From an uncultured Ruminococcus sp. (GTDB lineage Bacteria > Bacillota > Clostridia > Oscillospirales > Acutalibacteraceae): 17,565 bases of DNA. The stretch spans positions 1 through 17,565 of the forward strand of contig CATOLC010000005.1 of the NCBI GenBank assembly GCA_951800855.1, given 5' to 3'. The notes under the pieces were generated by a model. That model ran no database searches, was not told the DNA's origin, and saw only the letters and a list, made by a program, of their open reading frames with translations. Below, in pieces: positions 7,812 to 14,454 of this stretch (the first letter of the stretch is position 1; each line of letters begins with the position of its first letter). The position numbers and the translations under genes are program-made.

Positions 7812-8849
7812 TTAATTTCCTAAACTATAATTCAAGACTCTGACCGCATCTCTAAATATTCTGGTAAATCCAGCAGTTACGCTTATGGATGCTCTATCTA
7901 GCTGTCGATCGATCAGCTTATCATAGTCTATTACCACGTTGCCGTATTGAATCATCTGAAGAGCTTTATTTTTGTCAAACCCTATTATCTGATTTTGTGA
8001 TACTTTATCCGACTTAATGAGCTTAGCACCCATGGGAGTTACGATATTTCCTGTTCCTTGAAAGTTAAGCCCTGCATTAGCATCTTTCATTTCTGCTAAA
8101 CTTAAAATTTCTTTTATTGTTGCGGCCGATGCCACCATAGTGTTTAAATTGTATACGCCCAGTCCTTCCCAAAGTTGTAGCAAATGTGAATAAGACAACG
8201 TTGCAACTGTTGGAGCAGGAGTGGAATAAGTTACTTTTATAGTTTTGGCTTTATCTGCGGTTGTTCCATCTCCGTTCAGGAGTACGTCCACGGCATCAGC
8301 AAACTGCTCAGCAGCGATGTCCTCACCTATTTTTCCAAGGATAATTGCTAATACATCTAAATTTTGAAATCTTAATGTTTCATAGGATGAAGAAAATAAT
8401 CTGCCGTGTTTAGCTAGTGAAACAAGAGTGCTTTTATTTCTCACATTAACACTCGGCATTGTGGTACCCTCTGCTATTGGAGCACCAGTGGTGCTTTGAG
8501 TCTCATAATTGACGGCTCTGTAATCGATAGCGTCAATATTTGTTTTAACCGCAGTTACAGAATCTAAGTTATTAGATGCTTTTATTCCTTGTCTTACAGC
8601 TCTGGCTATATATTCCGGGAATAAAACTGCCGCATCATGAGAACTAAAGAATTTTTCTACATTGTCGCAGTTAGCTCCGCTTACCTTTATGTTGAACCGT
8701 TTGAGCTGCCTTTGATAAGCATCCAGCCCCTCAAGTTCAGTACCTCTATAGTTTTCTGAAGGGTCTAGCTCCTCCAAAACATTTGTGAAATCTTTTCCAC
8801 CTACAGTATACATACCTTTTTCTAGTTTAATTCCTTCATAAAATGCCAT
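7812..8849 (-). CDS. HK97-fold phage major capsid protein
   Basis: 345 residues, the shell subunit of an icosahedral head. ATG at 8849 with AAGGAGGA about 10 nt upstream, the best ribosome binding site of the cassette, as expected for the most abundant product. The N-terminal part contains a region (FFSSHDAAVLFPEYIARAVR) typical of the segment leading into the HK97 fold. Next comes an alternating beta region with APIAEGTTMPSVNV and LVSLAKHGRLFSSSYETL, matching the E-loop/P-domain area, then the helical A-domain part (LSYSHLLQLWEGLG). The C-terminus (VIDYDKLIDRQLDRASIS, TRIFRDAVRVLNY) is typical of capsid proteins that end on a beta strand. There is no long N-terminal delta domain, so scaffolding is probably supplied by the upstream gene. 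An 88-nt gap precedes the gene, the largest in the cassette. Confidence 0.85.
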   Translation of the reverse strand: MAFYEGIKLEKGMYTVGGKDFTNVLEELDPSENYRGTELEGLDAYQRQLKRFNIKVSGANCDNVEKFFSSHDAAVLFPEYIARAVRQGIKASNNLDSVTAVKTNIDAIDYRAVNYETQSTTGAPIAEGTTMPSVNVRNKSTLVSLAKHGRLFSSSYETLRFQNLDVLAIILGKIGEDIAAEQFADAVDVLLNGDGTTADKAKTIKVTYSTPAPTVATLSYSHLLQLWEGLGVYNLNTMVASAATIKEILSLAEMKDANAGLNFQGTGNIVTPMGAKLIKSDKVSQNQIIGFDKNKALQMIQYGNVVIDYDKLIDRQLDRASISVTAGFTRIFRDAVRVLNYSLGN

Positions 8850-8937
8850 TTTAACATTCCTCCTTAGTTTTTAGTGTTCATTTTTAGAGTTTCTTATAAA
8901 TTTTTAAATTGTGGTTATTTTTATTGGTAATTGCTTT

Positions 8938-9279
8938 TCAAATTTTGAACTGTGTATTTAATGGTCCTTTGATAATACTGCGACTAAGCTGTGGTCTGAC
9001 TTCTATGCTGTGCATATTTTTTTTCTTATATGCTTCCCTAAACGACTTAAGTTCGCTTAAAGACATTTTATTCACAACATTTTCCATAACTTGTGTGTCG
9101 ATATCAGGCTGTGCACTTTTGGAAAGACGAATAACATCGTTCCTTAATTCATTAAGGTATTCTGCCCCTATTTTAGCCTTTTCATCAAGTGATTTTATCA
9201 TCTCATATAGTTTAAGAGATTGGATAGAATCAAAGGTTATACTTTCTCCAATTTTTAATTTTTCTATAATGTTGTGCAT
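8938..9279 (-). CDS. Probable nested scaffold protein from internal in-frame start
   Basis: Inside the protease gene, an in-frame ATG at 9279 (Met224) is preceded 7 nt upstream by GGAGGTGA (9287-9294), a near-perfect Shine-Dalgarno sequence. It would produce a separate 113-residue protein beginning MHNIIEKLKIGESITF. The sequence is helical and polar, with charged segments typical of scaffolds. This mirrors lambda C/Nu3, where scaffold is made from an internal start in the protease gene. The site and frame are seen directly; expression is inferred. Confidence 0.55.
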   Translation of the reverse strand: MHNIIEKLKIGESITFDSIQSLKLYEMIKSLDEKAKIGAEYLNELRNDVIRLSKSAQPDIDTQVMENVVNKMSLSELKSFREAYKKKNMHSIEVRPQLSRSIIKGPLNTQFKI

Positions 9280-9948
9280 AGTGCACTCACCTCCGCGTTG
9301 TTTTGCATTAAATGCCTTTATTACTCCGGCTTCTCTTTGAGCCGGGACAACTACAAATGACCATTCATAGGCATCAATGGGATTTTCAAGTATGCTGTGG
9401 CACAGCTTATCTTCATTTCCTATTTTGTAAGTTCTGCCTTTTACGTGGTCACAGTGCCCTGACTTTGTTTTTTTCCCGCAAAGTGAACACATCATATTTT
9501 CAACTGAACAATTTATACTCACCTCCTTTTTTATTCCTGCTTCTATTTCAGCGATGACTTCTTTATTTTTTTCTGTTCTCGGCATATAAGCTTTTGCAAC
9601 AAGGCGTTTGTAGGGTTTTCCCAGCAGGTTTTGTCTATCTTTTGCTGTTTGCACCTCACATTCAAAAATTCTTGCAGTTTGGTTTGCACTTTTACAGTCA
9701 TGATCCATGATTCCTGTTTTCCCAACAAAAAGTTTAGCTAGTGTATCTAGCGCTTCATCAGCAAATCGTTCGTTTTGGCGGTCTATATCGTTATCGCACA
9801 AAACAACAGAAAACACATAAACTTCATTTTTGCTGAGTTTTTTTCTTGTGAATTTGTTTATCAAGTCCATATCATTTTCATTGATTGAAATATTTTTATC
9901 TTTACTTTCCAAAAACTTATTCACAATGTTTGTTTTTTCTTCTTTCAA
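8938..9948 (-). CDS. Prohead maturation protease with C-terminal scaffold region
   Basis: 336 residues. TTG start at 9948 with GGGAGGG upstream, 23 nt after the portal stop. Residues about 42-150 match the herpes-type/HK97 prohead protease fold: VYVFSVVLCDNDIDRQNERF, then His83 in GIMDHD, the strand ARIFECEV, then LVAKAYMPRTEKNKEVI and Ser144 in KKEVSINCSVE. His and Ser are the expected catalytic pair. A cysteine/histidine cluster follows at 154-168 (CSLC, then HCDH), probably zinc-binding. Residues from about 200 (DAYEWSFVVVPAQREAG) end the protease domain. The remaining ~113 residues from Met224 look like a helical scaffold, with a strong internal ribosome binding site in front of Met224. 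The enzyme would act inside the procapsid, removing scaffold during head maturation. Confidence 0.8.
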   Translation of the reverse strand: MKEEKTNIVNKFLESKDKNISINENDMDLINKFTRKKLSKNEVYVFSVVLCDNDIDRQNERFADEALDTLAKLFVGKTGIMDHDCKSANQTARIFECEVQTAKDRQNLLGKPYKRLVAKAYMPRTEKNKEVIAEIEAGIKKEVSINCSVENMMCSLCGKKTKSGHCDHVKGRTYKIGNEDKLCHSILENPIDAYEWSFVVVPAQREAGVIKAFNAKQRGGECTMHNIIEKLKIGESITFDSIQSLKLYEMIKSLDEKAKIGAEYLNELRNDVIRLSKSAQPDIDTQVMENVVNKMSLSELKSFREAYKKKNMHSIEVRPQLSRSIIKGPLNTQFKI

Positions 9949-9971
9949 GATTTATCCCTCCCAACAAATGT

Positions 9972-11138
9972 TTATTTTTCCTCTAACCTTTTCTCTATTT
10001 CTCGTGCTTTTGCCAGAGTTAACCTTGTATTTGCAATTCTGAGTTCATCCTTTAGGCTAACGCTGTTCCAGATAATTTTAATATCTGAGTTTATACCCTT
10101 AAGTCTCATCCAGGCATGGCAAATTTTGTCTATTACGGGGTCTAACATCCTTCTGTATCCATCTAATTCACTTGTAAGCATATCAGATTGCTGAGTTGAC
10201 ATTGTTTCGGTAGTGGACCAAGAAAGACCGAGCAAAAACGGCGGTATTGATAATTTGCTTATAATTTGTTCCAACATTTGTCTAACAGGAATTTGACTAT
10301 CTAAAACTTGGTTGTCTGCCCCGATTACCTTTATATTTACATCTCCTACGGCAATGAAATCACTTGGATTTCTTATATCATTCATTGCTTTTTGCCATTC
10401 CGTTGCAATTTGTGTAGCTCGTTCGCGAGCGTAAGAGCGGTCACCTGCTTCGGATGAAGGCTTATAGGTTATTGCAAACCTTACATTGCCAACCCTTTCC
10501 CAGTTTATTCCTATGGTATTGTAAATTTTAAGGAGTATATCGCTTATAAATGGGAGACCCCTTAAAATTGAATTTCCATAAATTTGTCCAGGTTCAGGGT
10601 TTAAAGCAGAGACAAGAACAAGCTCCGGATATTCTATCTGCTCAAATTCTCCGTTTTTATTTTTGGTACACACCAAAAGCTCCAGAGGATTAGAATTGGT
10701 TCTTAGTTCAACATTTCTTAAATCTGCGTTATAAAGAGCCCTTATTTCTTCCATTTCTTTGTCAAGAATTATCTCTCCAATTGCTGTTCCGTAAGTAAGA
10801 AGCTGGTTGAGGTAAGCATTAATAAATTCGTTTATTCCTCTGCTACACGTATTTACTTGGATTCTGGACAAAAAGTATTCCAGACTATCTTCTATATTTT
10901 TGTCCTCGCATTCTACTGTAAAATCACCTAAAAGTCTTACTATCTTTGATATCGCAGCATCTATTATAGGAACAGATTCACGGATTGAGCTGTAAAGATC
11001 GAAGAATATTCCTGGCATGTTTCGGTACCCCCGAATTGTGGGCATTTCTAAGCTTGGCGGTTTGGAAGCTACAGTTTGTACTATTGTTTCTGCCTCTTTT
11101 TTTTCTTTAATTTGTTTTTTGTATTTAAATAGTTTCAT
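9972..11138 (-). CDS. Phage portal protein
   Basis: 388 residues, somewhat shorter than most portals (about 400-500). ATG at 11138 with AAGGAG 6 nt upstream; 11 nt after terL. Portal dodecamers sit at one head vertex, dock the terminase and let DNA pass. Supporting features are the order between terL and the protease, the N-terminal helical region (DLYSSIRESVPIIDAAISKIVRLLG, where non-stop 'wing' helices begin), the central segment LLTYGTAIGEIILD followed by the mixed beta region and YPELVLVSALNPEPGQIYGNS, and the C-terminal part PVRQMLEQIISKLSIPPFLLG with the helical tail DPVIDKICHAWMRLKG. The pattern 'YGxSxLR' and 'L.IPPFLLG' is characteristic of SPP1/HK97-like portals. I see no internal damage. 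The truncated C-terminal crown may be natural for this group. Confidence 0.82.
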   Translation of the reverse strand: MKLFKYKKQIKEKKEAETIVQTVASKPPSLEMPTIRGYRNMPGIFFDLYSSIRESVPIIDAAISKIVRLLGDFTVECEDKNIEDSLEYFLSRIQVNTCSRGINEFINAYLNQLLTYGTAIGEIILDKEMEEIRALYNADLRNVELRTNSNPLELLVCTKNKNGEFEQIEYPELVLVSALNPEPGQIYGNSILRGLPFISDILLKIYNTIGINWERVGNVRFAITYKPSSEAGDRSYARERATQIATEWQKAMNDIRNPSDFIAVGDVNIKVIGADNQVLDSQIPVRQMLEQIISKLSIPPFLLGLSWSTTETMSTQQSDMLTSELDGYRRMLDPVIDKICHAWMRLKGINSDIKIIWNSVSLKDELRIANTRLTLAKAREIEKRLEEK

Positions 11139-11149
11139 TTTTTACTCCT

Positions 11150-12400
11150 TTATCTTTTGGCAGCGAAAACGAAAAAGTCGTCCTCATCCGTTGCCAAGAC
11201 TGTAGTAACAAAATATCGTATTTCATCCATTGCATGATCATTTTCTTTAACTGGCATATCTTTGCCGACTCCTTGTCCCCACCGATAAAGAGAAAATTCC
11301 CTAACAGCTGCTTGGCAGTTTTCGCATATTTTTATCTCTCCTTTCTTTAAAGCAGCTGAAACTTCCCGTATCCCGGCAATAACATTATTGATTGCCGGTC
11401 TTACAATGTAATTGCTTTTTTTCCTGATTAATGTTATAAAGCTTGCGGCTGAAGGGTCTATAGTGATACAAGATATTTTTCTGCCTTTTATCATCTCTTG
11501 AAGAGCATTAAAATGTTCTTCGTCTGTTCGGGTATTATGCTCTATCCTAGAATCAAAATAGTATTCATCAATCCTGTACCATACTCCATTTTTTTCGCCC
11601 CAAAGTCCGCATGATGTCGGGTTTATAATCCCATAGTCGCAAGAAACCGCATATTTATCGAATGGCCCGTCTTGAACAGGGACAAATGCATCTTGGTTAG
11701 ACATATTAGGATATACAAGCCCTTCAGCTACAGTCCATTTTCCTTCTATAAATCGCTGGTAAAATGAGCCTGTATATAGTCTTTCATATCTATTAATGGT
11801 CTCTTTTGTTAGTGAAGGGTTATCTTTCATGGTAAAGTGAATATAGAAAGCATTCTTTTTTTTACAAGAAAGAATCCATTCTTTATGGAACCAGTGCTGT
11901 GGATATTCAGGATTACAATTAAACCAAAATTTAGAGCCTGTTATGGAACATCTGGCTAATGCTTGTTCCACAAAAGAGCGTGGCATTAAAGCTACTTCAT
12001 CAAAAAAAGCGCCTGAAAGGGTCATACCTTGTATCAAAGAAGCGGAAGATTCATCTTTACCTCCAAAAAGATAAAATGTATTTGAGTAGTTTCCATTTTT
12101 TATATAGAGTATGTTTTCAGATATTCTTTGCCTGCATTCAAATCCCATATCTGATAAAATCGGAAGAATAGGTGTTATAACATTTCTTCGGAGAGACCGT
12201 ATAGTTTTACCGCAAATTGCAAATAAAGCATTATTAAATCTATAGAAAGACCAAAGAATGAATGAAATTGTAAGGCAAATGGTTTTTCCGCTTCTTATTG
12301 CTCCATCACAAATAACAGCGTCACAATTTTGATATGGGCTGGACGAACACCACCAGGTGAGTGCTAAAGTTTGCTTTTTTGAGAAGGGTTTAAGTTTCAC
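11150..12400 (-). CDS. Terminase large subunit, PBSX-type
   Basis: 416 residues; the ATP-driven motor and endonuclease that packs DNA through the portal. GTG start at 12400, 1 nt after the terS stop, with GGAGG inside the terS end, implying translational coupling. The ATPase half has Walker A GAIRSGKT (33-40, Lys39) and Walker B GAFFDE (Asp134, catalytic Glu135), followed by the coupling region around SKFWFNCNPEYPQHWF. The RNase H-like nuclease half shows the acidic set Asp255 (SCDYG), Asp315 (TIDPSA) and Asp388/Asp392 (NDHAMDEIRYF). The length and the 'GAIRSGKT' form match the PBSX/XtmB family of Gram-positive phages. Every catalytic residue I can check is present, so the enzyme is predicted to be functional. 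Confidence 0.93.
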   Translation of the reverse strand: MKLKPFSKKQTLALTWWCSSSPYQNCDAVICDGAIRSGKTICLTISFILWSFYRFNNALFAICGKTIRSLRRNVITPILPILSDMGFECRQRISENILYIKNGNYSNTFYLFGGKDESSASLIQGMTLSGAFFDEVALMPRSFVEQALARCSITGSKFWFNCNPEYPQHWFHKEWILSCKKKNAFYIHFTMKDNPSLTKETINRYERLYTGSFYQRFIEGKWTVAEGLVYPNMSNQDAFVPVQDGPFDKYAVSCDYGIINPTSCGLWGEKNGVWYRIDEYYFDSRIEHNTRTDEEHFNALQEMIKGRKISCITIDPSAASFITLIRKKSNYIVRPAINNVIAGIREVSAALKKGEIKICENCQAAVREFSLYRWGQGVGKDMPVKENDHAMDEIRYFVTTVLATDEDDFFVFAAKR

Positions 12401-12401
12401 A

Positions 12402-12899
12402 CTAATCCTCCCTTGAAGCCGGATTATTCTTTTCCAGCGATTTTATTCCTTGTTCCATTGCGTAGTAAAACTGACCTATATTTGGCTTGTTTTCACATTC
12501 AGATTGTTCCAGTTTTTCTAGAGCACGGATCCTATCAAAAAATTTTATTTCCATTGCACCATTTTTAGGCCGCCTTATTTCGGATATACAAAAGAGATCC
12601 ATGCTTTGCATATCTAAATTATCTGCAAAAAGAAGTTTTATCACATCGGATACATTACCGAATGCCAATCTTTCATATCCAACATAAGCTTTGTAAGCTA
12701 AATTTTTCCTTTTTTCATTATAAAGTCTATCGATTTCTTTTTTTATGTGTTCTTTAGATAAAAGATTGAATCCTTTTTTTTCTGTTTCTCCGTGATATCC
12801 GGCAAGAGTAGCCGCTTCACGTAAGTTGCCGGTGTTCATGTAATAATAACAAAAGCATTTTTCCTTTTCTGTTAGAGTTTTTTTACTGTATTTTTTCAT
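12402..12899 (-). CDS. Terminase small subunit (Terminase_2 family)
   Basis: 165 residues; binds the packaging site on phage DNA and regulates the large subunit. I chose ATG at 12899 (MKKYSKKTLTEKEKCF) with GGGAG 8 nt upstream; an in-frame GTG seven codons earlier overlaps that site and is unlikely. The N-terminal third is the typical helix-turn-helix DNA-binding domain: LTEKEKCFCYYYMNTGNLREAA, then TLAGYHG, and the LLSKEHIKKEIDRL helix. The middle (GYERLAFGNVSDVIKLLF) and the ISEIRRPKNGAMEIKFFDRIRALEKL segment form the oligomerisation part common to this family. It is the first gene of the cassette and lies about 40 nt downstream of a strand-specific terminator. Confidence 0.88.
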   Translation of the reverse strand: MKKYSKKTLTEKEKCFCYYYMNTGNLREAATLAGYHGETEKKGFNLLSKEHIKKEIDRLYNEKRKNLAYKAYVGYERLAFGNVSDVIKLLFADNLDMQSMDLFCISEIRRPKNGAMEIKFFDRIRALEKLEQSECENKPNIGQFYYAMEQGIKSLEKNNPASRED

Positions 12900-12939
12900 T
12901 ACAATCTCTCCCTTTAACACTTATTCTCAATAAATAACG

Positions 12940-12969
12940 AAAAACCCCCCTATTTTGATATAGAGAGGG
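12940..12969 (-). terminator. Intrinsic terminator in the leader of terS
   Basis: Read on the minus strand, CCCTCTCTAT forms a 9-10 bp stem with ATAGGGGGG around a short loop, using two G-U pairs, and is directly followed by TTTTT (12944-12940). The G-U pairs become C-A mismatches on the plus strand, and there is no plus-strand T-run, so the signal is specific for minus-strand transcription toward terS. It lies 41 nt before the terS ATG, which suggests attenuation or phage-type antitermination rather than gene-end termination. Confidence 0.75.
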
Positions 12970-13006
12970 CAATATTAAGAAAATAAAATTTTTATTTTAT
13001 CATATT

Positions 13007-13034
13007 TTAATATATTTATCTTTATTTATGACAA
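13007..13034 (-). promoter_or_regulatory. Possible promoter for the phage cassette
   Basis: On the minus strand, TTGTCA (13034-13029), a 16-nt spacer and TATTAA (13012-13007). The spacing is plausible and the -10 match is 4 of 6. Transcription would start near 13000 and meet the terminator at 12969-12940 before terS. The region is very AT-rich, so chance matches are likely. Confidence 0.3.
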
Positions 13035-13201
13035 AAAAATTACGCTCCCTCAAATAAAAGAAATAAGCACGAGTATTATAAGCAATTTTAAATTTATAGT
13101 CCCTTATGTTAATATTAGGTGTTATATTTGTTCGGACTATACTAATTTAATATAATATTTGATTTGTAAGGAACAATTTTTTTATGATTAGCTGGGTATT
13201 T

Positions 13202-13231
13202 TTGTAAGACGTACAAATATATTTATATAAT
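13202..13231 (+). promoter_or_regulatory. Promoter for the BppU-like gene
   Basis: TTGTAA (13202-13207), an 18-nt spacer and a perfect TATAAT (13226-13231). Transcription should begin near 13238, next to the AAAGGGAG ribosome binding site, leaving almost no leader. Confidence 0.65.
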
Positions 13232-13252
13232 AGGAAAGGGAGTACAACAATT

Positions 13253-13636
13253 ATGGTAGAAAAGCAGATAATTTTATCAACTTGGGAGAATAATAATCAG
13301 GTGATTTTTGCTAATCAAGGAGAGATAAATTCTAGAAATATAATAATTAAATTTAGCGATGCTAATGAAAACATTTTGAGTTTGACAAATAAAAATATAA
13401 TTTTTTACGCAAAAAAACCAGATGAAAATGCAATATTTAATAACTGCGAGATAAATGCGGATGGTGAAACTATAAGTATAGTTTTGACTTCCTCGCTGTT
13501 AGACACTGCAGGGATAGTGAAATGTGAGTTTCAAATATCTGATGATAGTGGAAAACTTTTAAAAGTAAATGGTTTAAGAATATTAGTATATGCAGAAAAT
13601 AATTTTTCAGCGGCGGTTGAAAGTATAGTAGAATAA
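13253..13636 (+). CDS. Phage baseplate upper protein (BppU) N-terminal-like protein
   Basis: 127 residues, almost entirely one small beta-rich domain. ATG at 13253 with AAAGGGAG about 10 nt upstream. The pattern matches the BppU N-terminal (DUF2479) domain that anchors receptor-binding devices in lactococcal-type phages: QVIFANQGEINSRNIIIKFSD, then ILSLTNKNIIFYAKKPDENA, then CEINADGETISIVLTSSLLDTAGIVK, ending CEFQISDDSGKLLKVNGLRILV. Full-length BppU-type proteins usually continue with a coiled coil and distal domains; here the protein stops after a short tail (SAAVESIVE). It is divergent from the head cassette and isolated from any tail gene. A GC-rich RNA segment and a terminator follow on the same transcript. 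It could be a domain-only remnant, a decoy or an adaptor. Confidence 0.7.
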   Translation: MVEKQIILSTWENNNQVIFANQGEINSRNIIIKFSDANENILSLTNKNIIFYAKKPDENAIFNNCEINADGETISIVLTSSLLDTAGIVKCEFQISDDSGKLLKVNGLRILVYAENNFSAAVESIVE

Positions 13637-13656
13637 TTTGAAAAGTGTATCACAAG

Positions 13657-13800
13657 TTTACCGAGTAAAAAGATTAGGAAGCTGAAGCCGGGCAACATCC
13701 CGGTCGTTTAGATGGTAGTGAGGGGAGGGCAGAATGTGCTCCACATCCCAGACTTTTAGGCTGAGAGTCGGCAGTTTATGTTTACTTTGATGCTGGTAAG
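13657..13800 (+). ncRNA. Candidate structured RNA downstream of the BppU-like gene
   Basis: A GC-rich island in very AT-rich surroundings with no open reading frame. Visible helices: TTTACC (13657-13662) closing with GGTAAG (13795-13800); CCGGG (13688-13692) with CCCGG (13699-13703); ATGTG (13734-13738, three-base loop) with CACAT (13742-13746) inside GGG/CCC; GACTTT (13751-13756) with AGAGTC (13764-13769); CGGCA (13769-13773) with TGCTG (13791-13795). Some of these compete for single bases. There is no promoter between the upstream stop and the RNA, so it is probably the 3' part of the BppU transcript or processed from it. It lacks the signatures of SRP RNA, tmRNA, RNase P RNA and T-box leaders. 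Confidence 0.55.
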
Positions 13801-13815
13801 ATTAAAAATAGCGAA

Positions 13816-13852
13816 AAGCGACTGTCGTAAGATAGTCGCTTAATATGTTTTT
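13816..13852 (+). terminator. Strong intrinsic terminator after the structured RNA
   Basis: An 11-bp stem (AAGCGACTGTC, 13816-13826, with GATAGTCGCTT, 13831-13841; one G-U pair) is capped by a GTAA tetraloop and followed by TAATATGTTTTTT. It ends the BppU-RNA transcription unit. The following 13853-14069 is AT-rich with nothing recognisable. Confidence 0.92.
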
Positions 13853-14069
13853 TGAAAATTTTTGGGAAAATTCGTTGAGAATATTTGGTTTTTATCATTT
13901 AGTCTATATAAAAAATGTGATATTAAAATAATTATTTAGATTTTTTATGATAAAATTTAGATTGTTTTCAAATTTTTACATAAAAAATTTTCTAAATTTC
14001 ACATATTTTGTCATTCAACTTCGTTTAATAACAATTTAGACAATAAAAAATAATTTTTTTAAAAATTCC

Positions 14070-14098
14070 TTGACAAATATGAGATAAATAAATAACAT
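14070..14098 (+). promoter_or_regulatory. Promoter for acpP (and probably ffh)
   Basis: A perfect TTGACA (14070-14075), a 17-nt spacer and TAACAT (14093-14098). Transcription would start near 14105, giving a leader of about 45 nt before the acpP ATG. Confidence 0.65.
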
Positions 14099-14148
14099 AT
14101 TTTATGAGGAAATTTGGTTTTTTATTTAAGGATAAAGGAGATTGAAAG

Positions 14149-14406
14149 ATGGAACCAGAAGAGTTATTGGAAAAATTAAGACCGCTTCTTGTCGACAGGC
14201 TCATGGTGAATGAGTACGAGGTAATTCCTGATGCAAGACTTGTTGAGGATTTAGGGGCAGACTCTTTAGACGTTGTTGATTTAATTGAGGCAGTTCAAGC
14301 CGAATTCGACATAGAGATAAAAGATGAGGATATAGAAGGGATAAAGACCATAGGAGACGTAATTTCTTGTATTGATGATTTATTAAAATTAAAAGAGATA
14401 AAGTAA
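14149..14406 (+). CDS. acpP: Acyl carrier protein
   Basis: 85 residues, an acidic four-helix protein that carries growing acyl chains during fatty acid synthesis in the cytoplasm. The phosphopantetheine attachment site is Ser39 in DLGADSLDVVDLIEAVQ, and the second conserved segment is EFDIEIKDEDIEGIKTIGDV. ATG at 14149 with AAAGGAG (14134-14140) upstream. The N-terminus (MEPEELLEKLRPLLVDRL) is typical of clostridial ACPs. ffh follows after 48 nt with no terminator between them, so the two probably share a transcript. Many Firmicutes instead have acpP followed by rnc, smc and ftsY before ffh; those genes are absent here. Confidence 0.95.
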   Translation: MEPEELLEKLRPLLVDRLMVNEYEVIPDARLVEDLGADSLDVVDLIEAVQAEFDIEIKDEDIEGIKTIGDVISCIDDLLKLKEIK

Positions 14407-14454
14407 TCAATAAATCTAAATGGTACAAAAATAATTATTGGGGGAGGGGAAAAT

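Larger units (their letters stand above)
6929..12899 (-). mobile_element. Phage head and DNA-packaging cassette without tail or integrase
   Basis: Seven consecutive minus-strand genes in the canonical order of siphophage head modules: small terminase, large terminase, portal, prohead protease, major capsid protein, putative head-completion protein, unassigned protein. Spacing is tight (1-88 nt), every gene has a Shine-Dalgarno site and no frameshift is visible. No integrase, repressor, replication, tail structural, holin or lysin gene is present on either side, and I see no flanking direct repeats. A BppU-like gene with an RNA segment lies divergently just upstream and may belong to the same block. 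It could be a prophage remnant, a satellite-type capsid module or a domesticated particle; see the findings. Confidence 0.75.

Noticed and set aside
8909..9340. Plus-strand ORFs opposite the protease gene, including one of 143 codons.
   Set aside because: They lie antisense to a gene with clear motifs and strong translation signals, lack ribosome binding sites and have hydrophobic, low-complexity translations typical of antisense frames.
9515..9530. A second GGAGGTGAG sequence on the minus strand inside the protease gene, at the codons around catalytic Ser144, could be another internal ribosome binding site.
   Set aside because: The nearest candidate start (TTG) is out of frame and reaches a stop after three codons, and the motif is explained by the conserved KKEVS residues.
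13253..13852. A diversity-generating retroelement or retron built around the BppU-like gene and the RNA.
   Set aside because: No reverse transcriptase, accessory variability protein or template/variable repeat pair is present in the window.
6840..13900. Looked for attL/attR direct repeats, a tRNA integration site, integrase or insertion-sequence ends around the phage cassette.
   Set aside because: None seen by eye; the AT-rich flanks share only low-complexity A/T runs.
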